64,000 nt of DNA from Hutsoniella sourekii ATCC 700629 (GTDB lineage Bacteria; Bacillota; Bacilli; Lactobacillales; Aerococcaceae). Location: contig NZ_JADD01000009.1 of NCBI RefSeq assembly GCF_000518205.1, forward strand, positions 38,667 through 102,666. Direction: 5' to 3'. Shown in pieces: positions 54,396 to 62,245 of the stretch (position 1 is the stretch's first letter; each line of letters begins with the position of its first letter). Position numbers and translations under genes: made by a program. The notes under the pieces are model-generated. The model did no database searches. It worked only from the letters and a program-made list of their open reading frames with translations, and had not been told where the DNA came from.

Positions 54396-54858
54396 CCATT
54401 CGCTCCTCTCTAGGTTCTTCATTCAAGCAAATACTATTAAAAGTAAATGCCACACAGCCAGCACTAAATAAACTCATGTGATAATAATAAGTTCCCAGAG
54501 GCACTTGGAAGTCCTCTTGCCCATCCTTTACATAAACAGCTTGAATTAGATTATCATAACGATCATAGAAGCTTAGTTCGACGAAGACCGATTCCTTGGG
54601 TTGACAAGTTAGGTGGGCTTCCAGGTGGTAGTGTCGGCCCGGAATTAACTGAATCAGTTCACTCCCTTGACGATTATGGAAAAAGTTACTACCAGAGGTC
54701 CAAGTATGGATTCGTTTACCCGATGGCAAGAGTTCATTTTCGAAGCGAACCTGTCCTGAATCCATAAAGTCCACTTGAGAGCCATGCATATAGGTACTAG
54801 GCTTAATGTAATGCCACTTGATCTCCTGTAACAAAGACGTCTTACGCTTCCCGATCAT
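54376..54858 (-). CDS. asp3: Accessory Sec protein Asp3
   Basis: 160 residues from ATG 54856-54858 with AAGGAG seven bases upstream. Asp3 family pattern: SGSNFFHNRQGSELIQLIPG, HYHLEAHLTC and TYYYHMSLFSAG. A carbohydrate-binding-module-like beta-sandwich that works with Asp1 and Asp2 in the cytoplasm to deliver the adhesin to SecA2. It overlaps both asp2 and secA2 starts by about 20 bases. Confidence 0.88.
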   Translation of the reverse strand: MIGKRKTSLLQEIKWHYIKPSTYMHGSQVDFMDSGQVRFENELLPSGKRIHTWTSGSNFFHNRQGSELIQLIPGRHYHLEAHLTCQPKESVFVELSFYDRYDNLIQAVYVKDGQEDFQVPLGTYYYHMSLFSAGCVAFTFNSICLNEEPREERMDVQLFE

Positions 54859-56386
54859 CAAAACTCTCCTTTAACACTTGTTTGAAATATTGCACAAAAT
54901 AATTAATCCGCGTCCCTAAATTATCTGTATGTCGCCCAGGAATCGCCTTACCAATAATCTTAACAGCTTGCCCCTTAAAAATCTGGAGCAATTGGTCATA
55001 ACCATCATTATCGTAATCATCTTCAGTCATATAGACAACTCGAAAGCTAGTCCCATCAAAAGCTCCCCGTCTTAAATGGGCATAAGTCGCCTCATCAAAA
55101 GCATCACGAGCCTCTTGGGAGATCCCACCAGCAAGCTTCAGCATCATATCAAGACTCGTCTCGAAAGAATCCGGACGCTTGAGACGTAAATTTCCAGCAA
55201 TTTGACCCAAACTGACCAGTGGGGTTCCTAGGACAATGGAATGAGGATTTAACTGGGCACCATAATACAAGGCACCATAAGTTCCCATGGATAAACCGGC
55301 CATCACCAATTGACGATTAGTGTAACCAAGTTTCTCCATGATCTGACGAACGTATTGCAATAATAGGTGTTCTAATTCATCTGATCCCCGGTAGAAGGAC
55401 CCCCCTTCCAATCTTGGATCTGTTACTAGAATAAAGGGATGATCAAAGCCTTTCATCATCCACATACCCTCATAACCTTCAGCCGTCCGGTAACCCGAGA
55501 AGTAGATATTAAGGGGTGGCTTGAGGTTGCCTGGATGGAAATAAACGGCTAATTCTTCCCCTTGACTGTCAATCAAACGCTCCCCACCTAAGACATACAT
55601 TCCGTATTTACCGCGTGAGAATCGCATATGTAATTGCTTCAGGTGGACCGTTCCTTGCCCTTTAACAAATAGAGAAAAGAGGATGAGCCCCCCTTCTGAA
55701 TAATCACAAAAGATAGGATAGGGACCTTCTAATAAATAGTGCTTTTGTGATTGAATCTGACCCGTTGAATGGGGAATAAAGGTCACTTCAAGTAACAAAT
55801 CAACGGAACCCTCTTGGGCGTATTCCATCCAGAATTCTAATGGAGCCCCAGCATCATAATATTGACCGTATTGATAACTTCCAAGTGGTCGCCATTGATC
55901 GCCAAAGTCATCCGTAATCGACAAGGATACATTCCCCTTATAAGAGGCTTTATTTCGAAGATCTTCTTGAAGGATCAACGTTCGCATCTCCCGCCGTTCA
56001 CCGTATTGACCGTCGAAGAAGAAGCGAATAATGTCTTGAACAATCGCTTCTTGTTGCTGATTGTCGAAGAGGCGAATTCTTAAGTATTTGAAGACAGGAT
56101 CAAATAACTTTTGATAAGTCTTGACAACACCAGACTCAACTAAATAACTATAAGGCTCAGCTAGACCCTTAATTACTTCCGGCTCACTTACTCCCTCAAG
56201 GCTAGTAATCACTATCCCATTAAAGTACGGGAATCGGTCATGCTCTTCTTGATAAGCTAATAAGTAAGCTTCCAATTCAGATGAGGGAACATACTCCCAC
56301 TTTACATCCGGGCGGTGAGAAAATAAGTCTGCCCAATTATCAACACTCTTGCCTATTTGAAGCATCTTAACGCGTGCATTAGCCAT
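54842..56386 (-). CDS. asp2: Accessory Sec protein Asp2 (acetyltransferase-like)
   Basis: 514 residues. The C-terminal alpha/beta-hydrolase part has the nucleophile Ser in MAGLSMGTYGALYYG, and a likely catalytic His in the GRHTDN region; Asp2 of Streptococcus gordonii is known to acetylate GlcNAc on the adhesin and to be required for its transport. The N-terminal half holds the carbohydrate-binding/Asp1-contact region. It overlaps asp1 by 8 bases and asp3 by 17, showing tight coupling. Confidence 0.92.
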   Translation of the reverse strand: MANARVKMLQIGKSVDNWADLFSHRPDVKWEYVPSSELEAYLLAYQEEHDRFPYFNGIVITSLEGVSEPEVIKGLAEPYSYLVESGVVKTYQKLFDPVFKYLRIRLFDNQQQEAIVQDIIRFFFDGQYGERREMRTLILQEDLRNKASYKGNVSLSITDDFGDQWRPLGSYQYGQYYDAGAPLEFWMEYAQEGSVDLLLEVTFIPHSTGQIQSQKHYLLEGPYPIFCDYSEGGLILFSLFVKGQGTVHLKQLHMRFSRGKYGMYVLGGERLIDSQGEELAVYFHPGNLKPPLNIYFSGYRTAEGYEGMWMMKGFDHPFILVTDPRLEGGSFYRGSDELEHLLLQYVRQIMEKLGYTNRQLVMAGLSMGTYGALYYGAQLNPHSIVLGTPLVSLGQIAGNLRLKRPDSFETSLDMMLKLAGGISQEARDAFDEATYAHLRRGAFDGTSFRVVYMTEDDYDNDGYDQLLQIFKGQAVKIIGKAIPGRHTDNLGTRINYFVQYFKQVLKESFDDREA

Positions 56387-57941
56387 CTACTTCCCCCTTT
56401 AATAAGGCCTTCCAGGTCTCAACGAGTTGTCCTGAATAATAAGTATTGATTTTATCCACACAGTGAACCAAGGATTGGTTCCAATTCTTTAAGCCCTTTA
56501 AGAAATAATCCAGCGCTTGGTCTAATTGGTCTAAGTTATTAACTAGATAGCCATTTTCTTGATGGGTGACATAAGCCGATTCATAACGAACCAGTTGCGG
56601 AATGCCGGTTGATACTGCTGCAATTTGGGTATACAAGTCCGCTGGATCCCCTAGATCGATGACCAACCGAGCGTATTCCATCGCCTTCATCAGATCATTC
56701 TCACTGGAGAGAATCACTGCTTCTACATAAGATTCCTCATCTTCACTCTCCTGCTTATCGGCAAAGTCTTCCACATCTGTAAGTGCTGGAATCTCATGGA
56801 AATTAGCTTGAGCTTGATTGGCAAGAGACTCAACTGTCTCTTGATCGATTGCCCCAGAGAGGTCCGTGATGAGCTTCACCCGTAACTGATCGTCCTGCTT
56901 CATGCGCTGAACCAGATGATCTAACACTTCTTGTAAATAGGTTGGGCTTAACCCATCAACCTTTAATAGGAGAATCGATTCTTCTAATCGCTGACTCTTA
57001 CCTAATTGTAAACGCGTATCAAACGGGGTTACTGAGTAAATGGCTAGATCATGATGATTCTGATCATCAAGCTGGTCTTGAATCAAGGGTTTAGTGGACT
57101 CCCGGTCCGTAACCAACAGGGACAGAGCATCCATTTCGCCCTCAGTTAAGTCTACTTGGTAGCTAGGATTACGCAATTGAAATAGAGACAAGGCCACTGA
57201 ATAATCTTGAGCCTGATTCAATAGTAAACCATTGTGATGAGGATGACTGGCTATAACCAGAGAATCTTGTCTCGATAAACGCCTTGGAAGCTCCTTATGA
57301 ATCACTTCTTCAATAAGCTGGCTCATGGAAGTATAAGTAGACGCTTCTAAGTGCCGACTCGCTTCACCCGTGACCTGCACCTGCCCATTTAATCGGTCAT
57401 CTCGGATAACAACTTGACCCTCTCGGTCTAGATAGTCATCATGACTTAAGTGATCCTCCTGGAAATAGCGAATCCGTGATAAATAGCCCCGATCATCATA
57501 CTCATGATAAGCAATCTTTTGACCCGCATGGAAATAATCAATTCCTGTCAGATAACCCATTTCACTGAGATAAACTTGCGCATACAGGTCTCCCTGATGT
57601 ATCACCCGGATAAAATATTGCATAAAAAGAAAATTTGCCTGCTCTGGCCAATCAATCTGCCAGTAATTAAGTGGAATGGTATGTTGATGATCAAACCCCT
57701 GCAATTGGTCGAATAAAGACCAGTAAGCTACCCCTGTTAATTCATGGCGATGTAAGAAGCTTCTCAAGAAGGGCTGGTAGTTCAAGACCATAATTTCAAT
57801 GGCCTCACCGGCTTCTTGAAACATTCGCAATTGATTGACTGTATCATCAAACTCTAGAAAGCCCCTCCTCAAGGAGGAACCATCTAGGCGGTCATACCAA
57901 TTTCCTTGAGAGGGGTACCAGGCAGTAATAAAGCGATACAT
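56379..57941 (-). CDS. asp1: Accessory Sec protein Asp1
   Basis: 520 residues from ATG 57939-57941 (nine bases after GGAG; an upstream TTG is too close). The N-terminus MYRFITAWYPSQGNWYD is typical of Asp1, a GT-B-like fold without catalytic residues that binds the adhesin and forms the Asp1-3 complex. The C-terminal part (LVIDLGDPADLYTQIAAVST and GIPQLVRYESAYV) resembles the glycogen-phosphorylase-like second domain. Between secY2 and asp2. Confidence 0.9.
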   Translation of the reverse strand: MYRFITAWYPSQGNWYDRLDGSSLRRGFLEFDDTVNQLRMFQEAGEAIEIMVLNYQPFLRSFLHRHELTGVAYWSLFDQLQGFDHQHTIPLNYWQIDWPEQANFLFMQYFIRVIHQGDLYAQVYLSEMGYLTGIDYFHAGQKIAYHEYDDRGYLSRIRYFQEDHLSHDDYLDREGQVVIRDDRLNGQVQVTGEASRHLEASTYTSMSQLIEEVIHKELPRRLSRQDSLVIASHPHHNGLLLNQAQDYSVALSLFQLRNPSYQVDLTEGEMDALSLLVTDRESTKPLIQDQLDDQNHHDLAIYSVTPFDTRLQLGKSQRLEESILLLKVDGLSPTYLQEVLDHLVQRMKQDDQLRVKLITDLSGAIDQETVESLANQAQANFHEIPALTDVEDFADKQESEDEESYVEAVILSSENDLMKAMEYARLVIDLGDPADLYTQIAAVSTGIPQLVRYESAYVTHQENGYLVNNLDQLDQALDYFLKGLKNWNQSLVHCVDKINTYYSGQLVETWKALLKGEVDG

Positions 57942-57985
57942 ATTCAATAGCTCCTTTCTTACATGTCCAGATAAATCTTAAGAAT

Positions 57986-59248
57986 TTACAACAAGGGGCC
58001 ATATTGACCTCTTTGATAGTAGGCTCGCATCTCTAGTACAACCGAGATCATAATTCCCCCCACAATTGAGATGGAACCGGGTAGAAAGAGAATCTGCTGA
58101 TATTCTGGATAAATCACACCAAATAACATCGGCCCACCAGCAACAATCGTCAAAAAGACCGCTCCGATTAACGATAATCGTAAGACCTGTCTGGATAAGA
58201 AGTATTCTGTTGGCCGACCGGGCCGAATCCCCAGAATATAATCCCCAGATCGCTTCAACTGATCCGTCAGTTCTGACGGGTTAACATTAACAAAAGCCAT
58301 CAGAATCGATAGACCAAATAAAGTTCCAAGATAGAGTAAGACTCCTGTCCAGGAAGTCATCTCCAAACTCGACCGAGTCGCTTGGATCCAATCCTTAGGT
58401 CCAATGACCAGTTCAATAGCCGCTAATAGATACTGCGGTAAAGCGAGAAAAGTCATCGCATACATAATTGCCATTCCTCCTGAAGGATTGAGTTTGATAG
58501 GTAAATAATTCTTCTCATTATACTCGCTATCGATCATAATTCGATTCAAAGGAATGCGAAGCTCTGCTAATTCAAAGATAATGGTTCCCATGAACGAGAT
58601 AACCGCCAGAAGTCCCAGAATTAATAACACGCGAATCTCTTGGCTCGAGGCGATTGATGAAAAGTAGTCACGGTAAATCTCTGGCGAGAAGGCATAACGT
58701 GAGATAATACTAATACAAATAAAGACTGTAAATTGCCCAAAGCCATGCTTGGAATTTTGAAAGCCCAACCATATGGTAAAGAGCGATCCAGCAAGTAAGA
58801 ATAAGACCAATAAGGCCTGCATCCAATTGATACTACCAATAATTCCGGCGCGAGTGACTTGACCTAATTGATAACTTGCTACAATCCCCATCGCTTGAAT
58901 CAAACCAATCACTAAAGTTAGTAGGTTCTGAAGACGTCCGGATTGTTCCATCGATAATTTCTTCCGCTTGAACCAGTCACTCATAGAGACAAAGCGCCAT
59001 ATCATCATCGTGGACATATAGGGTCCAACCCCTAGAGTCACTAGACTACGAGTCGAAGCATCCCCACCAGCAGCCATCATGGCATAAGACATGAAGTTAT
59101 TCATCTCTTGGCGAGGAATGGCTTGTTGACCGACAAAGGGTAATGGAATATTTCGACCTAAAATATAGATCATTAAGATCCCAAGGGTAAATAAACTTTT
59201 GCGACTAATTACCCGAAAAGAATAACTTTTGGAAAGTTCTGAAATCAT
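57986..59248 (-). CDS. secY2: Accessory Sec translocase channel SecY2
   Basis: 420 residues from ATG 59246-59248 with GGGGAG upstream (a TTG five codons earlier is less likely). Ten membrane segments of the SecY type, without the conserved regions that bind SecA1; the start GILMIYILGRNIPLPFV corresponds to SecY helix 1. It forms the channel for the glycosylated adhesin. Confidence 0.92.
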   Translation of the reverse strand: MISELSKSYSFRVISRKSLFTLGILMIYILGRNIPLPFVGQQAIPRQEMNNFMSYAMMAAGGDASTRSLVTLGVGPYMSTMMIWRFVSMSDWFKRKKLSMEQSGRLQNLLTLVIGLIQAMGIVASYQLGQVTRAGIIGSINWMQALLVLFLLAGSLFTIWLGFQNSKHGFGQFTVFICISIISRYAFSPEIYRDYFSSIASSQEIRVLLILGLLAVISFMGTIIFELAELRIPLNRIMIDSEYNEKNYLPIKLNPSGGMAIMYAMTFLALPQYLLAAIELVIGPKDWIQATRSSLEMTSWTGVLLYLGTLFGLSILMAFVNVNPSELTDQLKRSGDYILGIRPGRPTEYFLSRQVLRLSLIGAVFLTIVAGGPMLFGVIYPEYQQILFLPGSISIVGGIMISVVLEMRAYYQRGQYGPLL

Positions 59249-59268
59249 AGTCTCCCCTTTCAAGTTGT

Positions 59269-60612
59269 TTACCTATTAGCAGTTATATCCTGCCAAGCCG
59301 CCTGGAAGCTCTCAGGAGTCAGACAGTTAGAAGATCTTACTTGTTCATCCAAGGCTTGCCAATAGGCCTGTTCATCAGCTAACAGACGATGAAGCTTGCT
59401 AATTAAATCTTGGTAGTCATCACTAGCATAGCAATTGGCTGGATCTAGATAGACAGTCTGATGCTGAGTCTCCTTAAAAGCGAGAACTAAGGCTTGATAT
59501 TCGAAGGCCGCTCTAACCGCTTCGACAATCTCATTACCATGGTTAATATCTAAATAATAAGCCGATTGACGCAATAACTGCTTAATCTTTGCCATGGGCG
59601 CGCTCGGATACAGACTAACATTCTCGTAGGCATCAAAGTTCATTAACTTATTCGACATCTCAGTAACCGCAGCAATATGGAAATGAAGGTCTGGTAACCC
59701 CTCCACAAGTTCTTCTAATCGCTCAATCTGATCCGAATTTGTAAGGATCAGGGCATCCTTGGTCATTCCTTGGCGCTCTATAAATGGATAGAGATAGCCT
59801 AATGGATAGACCTGGTCGCTAGCTAATGCTTGACCCTCGGATAAGGCTAATAATCGTTGATAGGTCTCTTGATCCGGCACAACGATTCGCTTTGCACGTG
59901 GTGTTTCTTCCTTGAAGATTAATTGCATATTACCAGGAATTTCTCCGCCCAGAGGTTCTTGCCAGACTAAGATATCCTCAGCACGTGCCGGCAATTGGTG
60001 GGAGACAAAGAATGGAGTCGATAAGGAGTTGATAATCATCCCTTGATCCAATAATTCCAACTCTTCTAAGAAGTGACAGATAAAGCTTGCCTTATTGGCA
60101 AAAATTTGCAATTTCCCATCTTGCAACAGTTCAATTTGGCCACTGGTTAAGTGTTCGATCAGGACTTCCTGGCCCTTGATATCAAAGTAAGTCTTAACTA
60201 GGGCGTGGCCTTGACTGCTATAGGACACCGTTGCAAAGTGACGACCATATTGATTATAGCAATCCGACCAAGCGACCTTACCTGCCTCATCATACCAGTC
60301 CACATTTTGTACAAAACGACTATTGGATCCAGGATTATTATAATAAATAGTGCCCTTCAAACGATGGTAGTCCTTAATTTGAGCAGAACTACTCGTTGCA
60401 TGGACCTCCCAGCGATCAGGAATCTGAACTTGATTAAAGTACAAGGGAATACCTGTCTCCTCCCCCATATAATAGCGATAAGGAGATGTCACTCCTTCAG
60501 GCAGGAATCCGTCTTCGTTTATGACAATCGTTGGATAATCAAAGCCAGCCCGCTTCAAGGACTGGTGTAGGTCCCGGCTTAAATCATGATACTGATCAAA
60601 TAAATTAAACAT
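59269..60612 (-). CDS. gtfB: Glycosylation chaperone GtfB
   Basis: 447 residues: a GT-B-like fold lacking catalytic residues. It binds GtfA and the partly glycosylated Ser-rich adhesin. The N-terminus MFNLFDQYHDLSRDLHQSLK and the C-terminal LPDLHFHIAAVTEMSNKLM region are typical. The last 130 residues are homologous to the extra domain of the Gtf3-like protein at 50201-51637. It overlaps the gtfA end by 8 bases. Confidence 0.92.
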   Translation of the reverse strand: MFNLFDQYHDLSRDLHQSLKRAGFDYPTIVINEDGFLPEGVTSPYRYYMGEETGIPLYFNQVQIPDRWEVHATSSSAQIKDYHRLKGTIYYNNPGSNSRFVQNVDWYDEAGKVAWSDCYNQYGRHFATVSYSSQGHALVKTYFDIKGQEVLIEHLTSGQIELLQDGKLQIFANKASFICHFLEELELLDQGMIINSLSTPFFVSHQLPARAEDILVWQEPLGGEIPGNMQLIFKEETPRAKRIVVPDQETYQRLLALSEGQALASDQVYPLGYLYPFIERQGMTKDALILTNSDQIERLEELVEGLPDLHFHIAAVTEMSNKLMNFDAYENVSLYPSAPMAKIKQLLRQSAYYLDINHGNEIVEAVRAAFEYQALVLAFKETQHQTVYLDPANCYASDDYQDLISKLHRLLADEQAYWQALDEQVRSSNCLTPESFQAAWQDITANR

Positions 60613-62116
60613 GGGACTCCTCCTTAATTAATGCTTGCCACTGCTTAGCAACTTCTTCATCTAAATAAGCCTCAGCAATCTCATAAGAATGTTTGGCCAT
60701 CTGCTTGTGGTCAGCTTCTTGGAAATAGCGCATAATTGCTTGAGTGAGATTAGCTACAATTTCTTCTTTCTCCATTGTATTCTCATATGGCAACAGGTAA
60801 CCATTCTCTTCATGATCAATAAAGGTCGGGTTGCCATAAGGTACATCTAAGCCGATCATGGCTAGTCCGGAAGCAATTGCTTCGAGTAAGGTTAAGCCGA
60901 ATCCCTCACTGGTTGAAGCCGTTAAATACAAGTCATAATTCTTATATACATCTTCCAAATGATGGTGGCCCTTCAAGCGGATGTACTCATCTGCACCTAA
61001 CTTAGTAATTAACTCCTGTAAATAGGCCTTCTTACCCCCTTCGCCATAGATATCGAACTGAATAGAAGGAACTTCTTGATGAGCTTGGGCAACGGCTTCA
61101 ACCAGCCAATCAATATGCTTCTCAGAAGCCAACCTTGAAGCTGTCATCATACTCGATTCCAAACGGTCGCCTTCCGGCTGTCTGACTTGATCGACACTCC
61201 CTACCGGAATGACATATATCTTAGGTTCTACGCCTAAATAATGTTTGAACTGACTAGCCAACACTTCCTTTTGAAGGGGCGTAGACACTAAATAAAAATC
61301 AAACAAATCATAATTAGTGAATTGATATTCATAATAATTATTCCAGAGGATATAGTTGTCATTCGCCTGATCTGGGGAATAATGTTCCGCATGAACAACA
61401 ACACCAATACTAGCGCCATTACTATGAGAGACTAGCCCCTGAGCGGTGCCCGTTCCCCGGTCCAAGAGAATAACGTCATCTGAAGCAAAGCCTATCTTCT
61501 CAAAGAAATAAGCATGGAACTCCTCATTCGAATAAAGAATCCGATCGGGCATCTTAAAGGTTACTTGGTCACCATTCACATACTGCTCATAAGCAACCGT
61601 CCGGTCCCGATTCAAGAAACGGCGCAAACGAACTTGAGCCGATTGATCCTTAATCTCAAAGTATTCGACCAAGAAACAAGTGTCCGTATAATATTCTTTA
61701 CGAACTAATTGATTATTATAGACAAATTCAACCCGGTCCACCTGATCAGATCCAGCTTGACTCAAATAACAACGAGCAAATTGGCGACCAGAATCATAGA
61801 CCAGTCTAAGCACTTGATCATTGTCCTGAACCTGCTCTTCTACTGGGTAAGCCAGTGAAGCAATGACTTGGTCCACTCGATAAGTCGTTGGCCCAAGTGG
61901 AATATCCGTGAAATATAGATAAGGCCATAAGATATCCTCATCCTTGAAACCTAAGTTACGTGTTAAATGACAAATATTCTCATTCAAAATCAGATCCATA
62001 AAAATATAATTAGCTGGTTGATTGATTTGTTGAAATAATTGATTGCGGTACTTCTGGGAGTATTCTACCCCACTACTCGACCAACCAATTCCTAGATTAA
62101 TACTATATACAGTCAT
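60605..62116 (-). CDS. gtfA: GlcNAc transferase GtfA
   Basis: 503 residues. GT4-family C-terminal half with SRLASEKHIDWLVEAVAQAH, GEGGKKAYLQ, ASTSEGFGLTLLEAIASGLA and the DUF1975 N-terminal substrate-binding part. It starts glycosylation by adding GlcNAc to Ser/Thr of the adhesin repeats with GtfB. First gene after the adhesin; ATG with GGGG upstream. The promoter lies at 62134-62162. Confidence 0.93.
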   Translation of the reverse strand: MTVYSINLGIGWSSSGVEYSQKYRNQLFQQINQPANYIFMDLILNENICHLTRNLGFKDEDILWPYLYFTDIPLGPTTYRVDQVIASLAYPVEEQVQDNDQVLRLVYDSGRQFARCYLSQAGSDQVDRVEFVYNNQLVRKEYYTDTCFLVEYFEIKDQSAQVRLRRFLNRDRTVAYEQYVNGDQVTFKMPDRILYSNEEFHAYFFEKIGFASDDVILLDRGTGTAQGLVSHSNGASIGVVVHAEHYSPDQANDNYILWNNYYEYQFTNYDLFDFYLVSTPLQKEVLASQFKHYLGVEPKIYVIPVGSVDQVRQPEGDRLESSMMTASRLASEKHIDWLVEAVAQAHQEVPSIQFDIYGEGGKKAYLQELITKLGADEYIRLKGHHHLEDVYKNYDLYLTASTSEGFGLTLLEAIASGLAMIGLDVPYGNPTFIDHEENGYLLPYENTMEKEEIVANLTQAIMRYFQEADHKQMAKHSYEIAEAYLDEEVAKQWQALIKEESHV

Positions 62117-62133
62117 AATCGTCCCCTCTATGA

Positions 62134-62162
62134 ACTTTACTCTATCTCTAGAATACAGTCAA
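62134..62162 (-). promoter_or_regulatory. Promoter of gtfA and the accessory Sec operon
   Basis: Minus strand TTGACT (62157-62162), 17 bp, TAAAGT (62134-62139). Confidence 0.6.
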
Positions 62163-62185
62163 AACAAGCAGTCTTGACTGCATTC
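62151..62185. promoter_or_regulatory. Inverted repeat overlapping the gtfA -35
   Basis: GAATACAGTCAA (62151-62162) and TTGACTGCATTC (62174-62185) are reverse complements with one mismatch; one arm contains the -35. It could be an operator or a weak terminator-like stem. Confidence 0.4.
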
Positions 62186-62232
62186 TAAAAATAAAGCTGA
62201 AGAAGAAAGACGAATCTTTCTTCTTCAAGCTT
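62186..62232 (-). terminator. Terminator of the Ser-rich adhesin gene
   Basis: GAAGAAGAAAGA pairs perfectly with TCTTTCTTCTTC around TTCG, with AAGCT/AGCTT extending it and a U-rich tail (TTTATTTTTAG) on the minus strand. Confidence 0.85.
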
Positions 62233-62245
62233 AAATATTTAAGGA

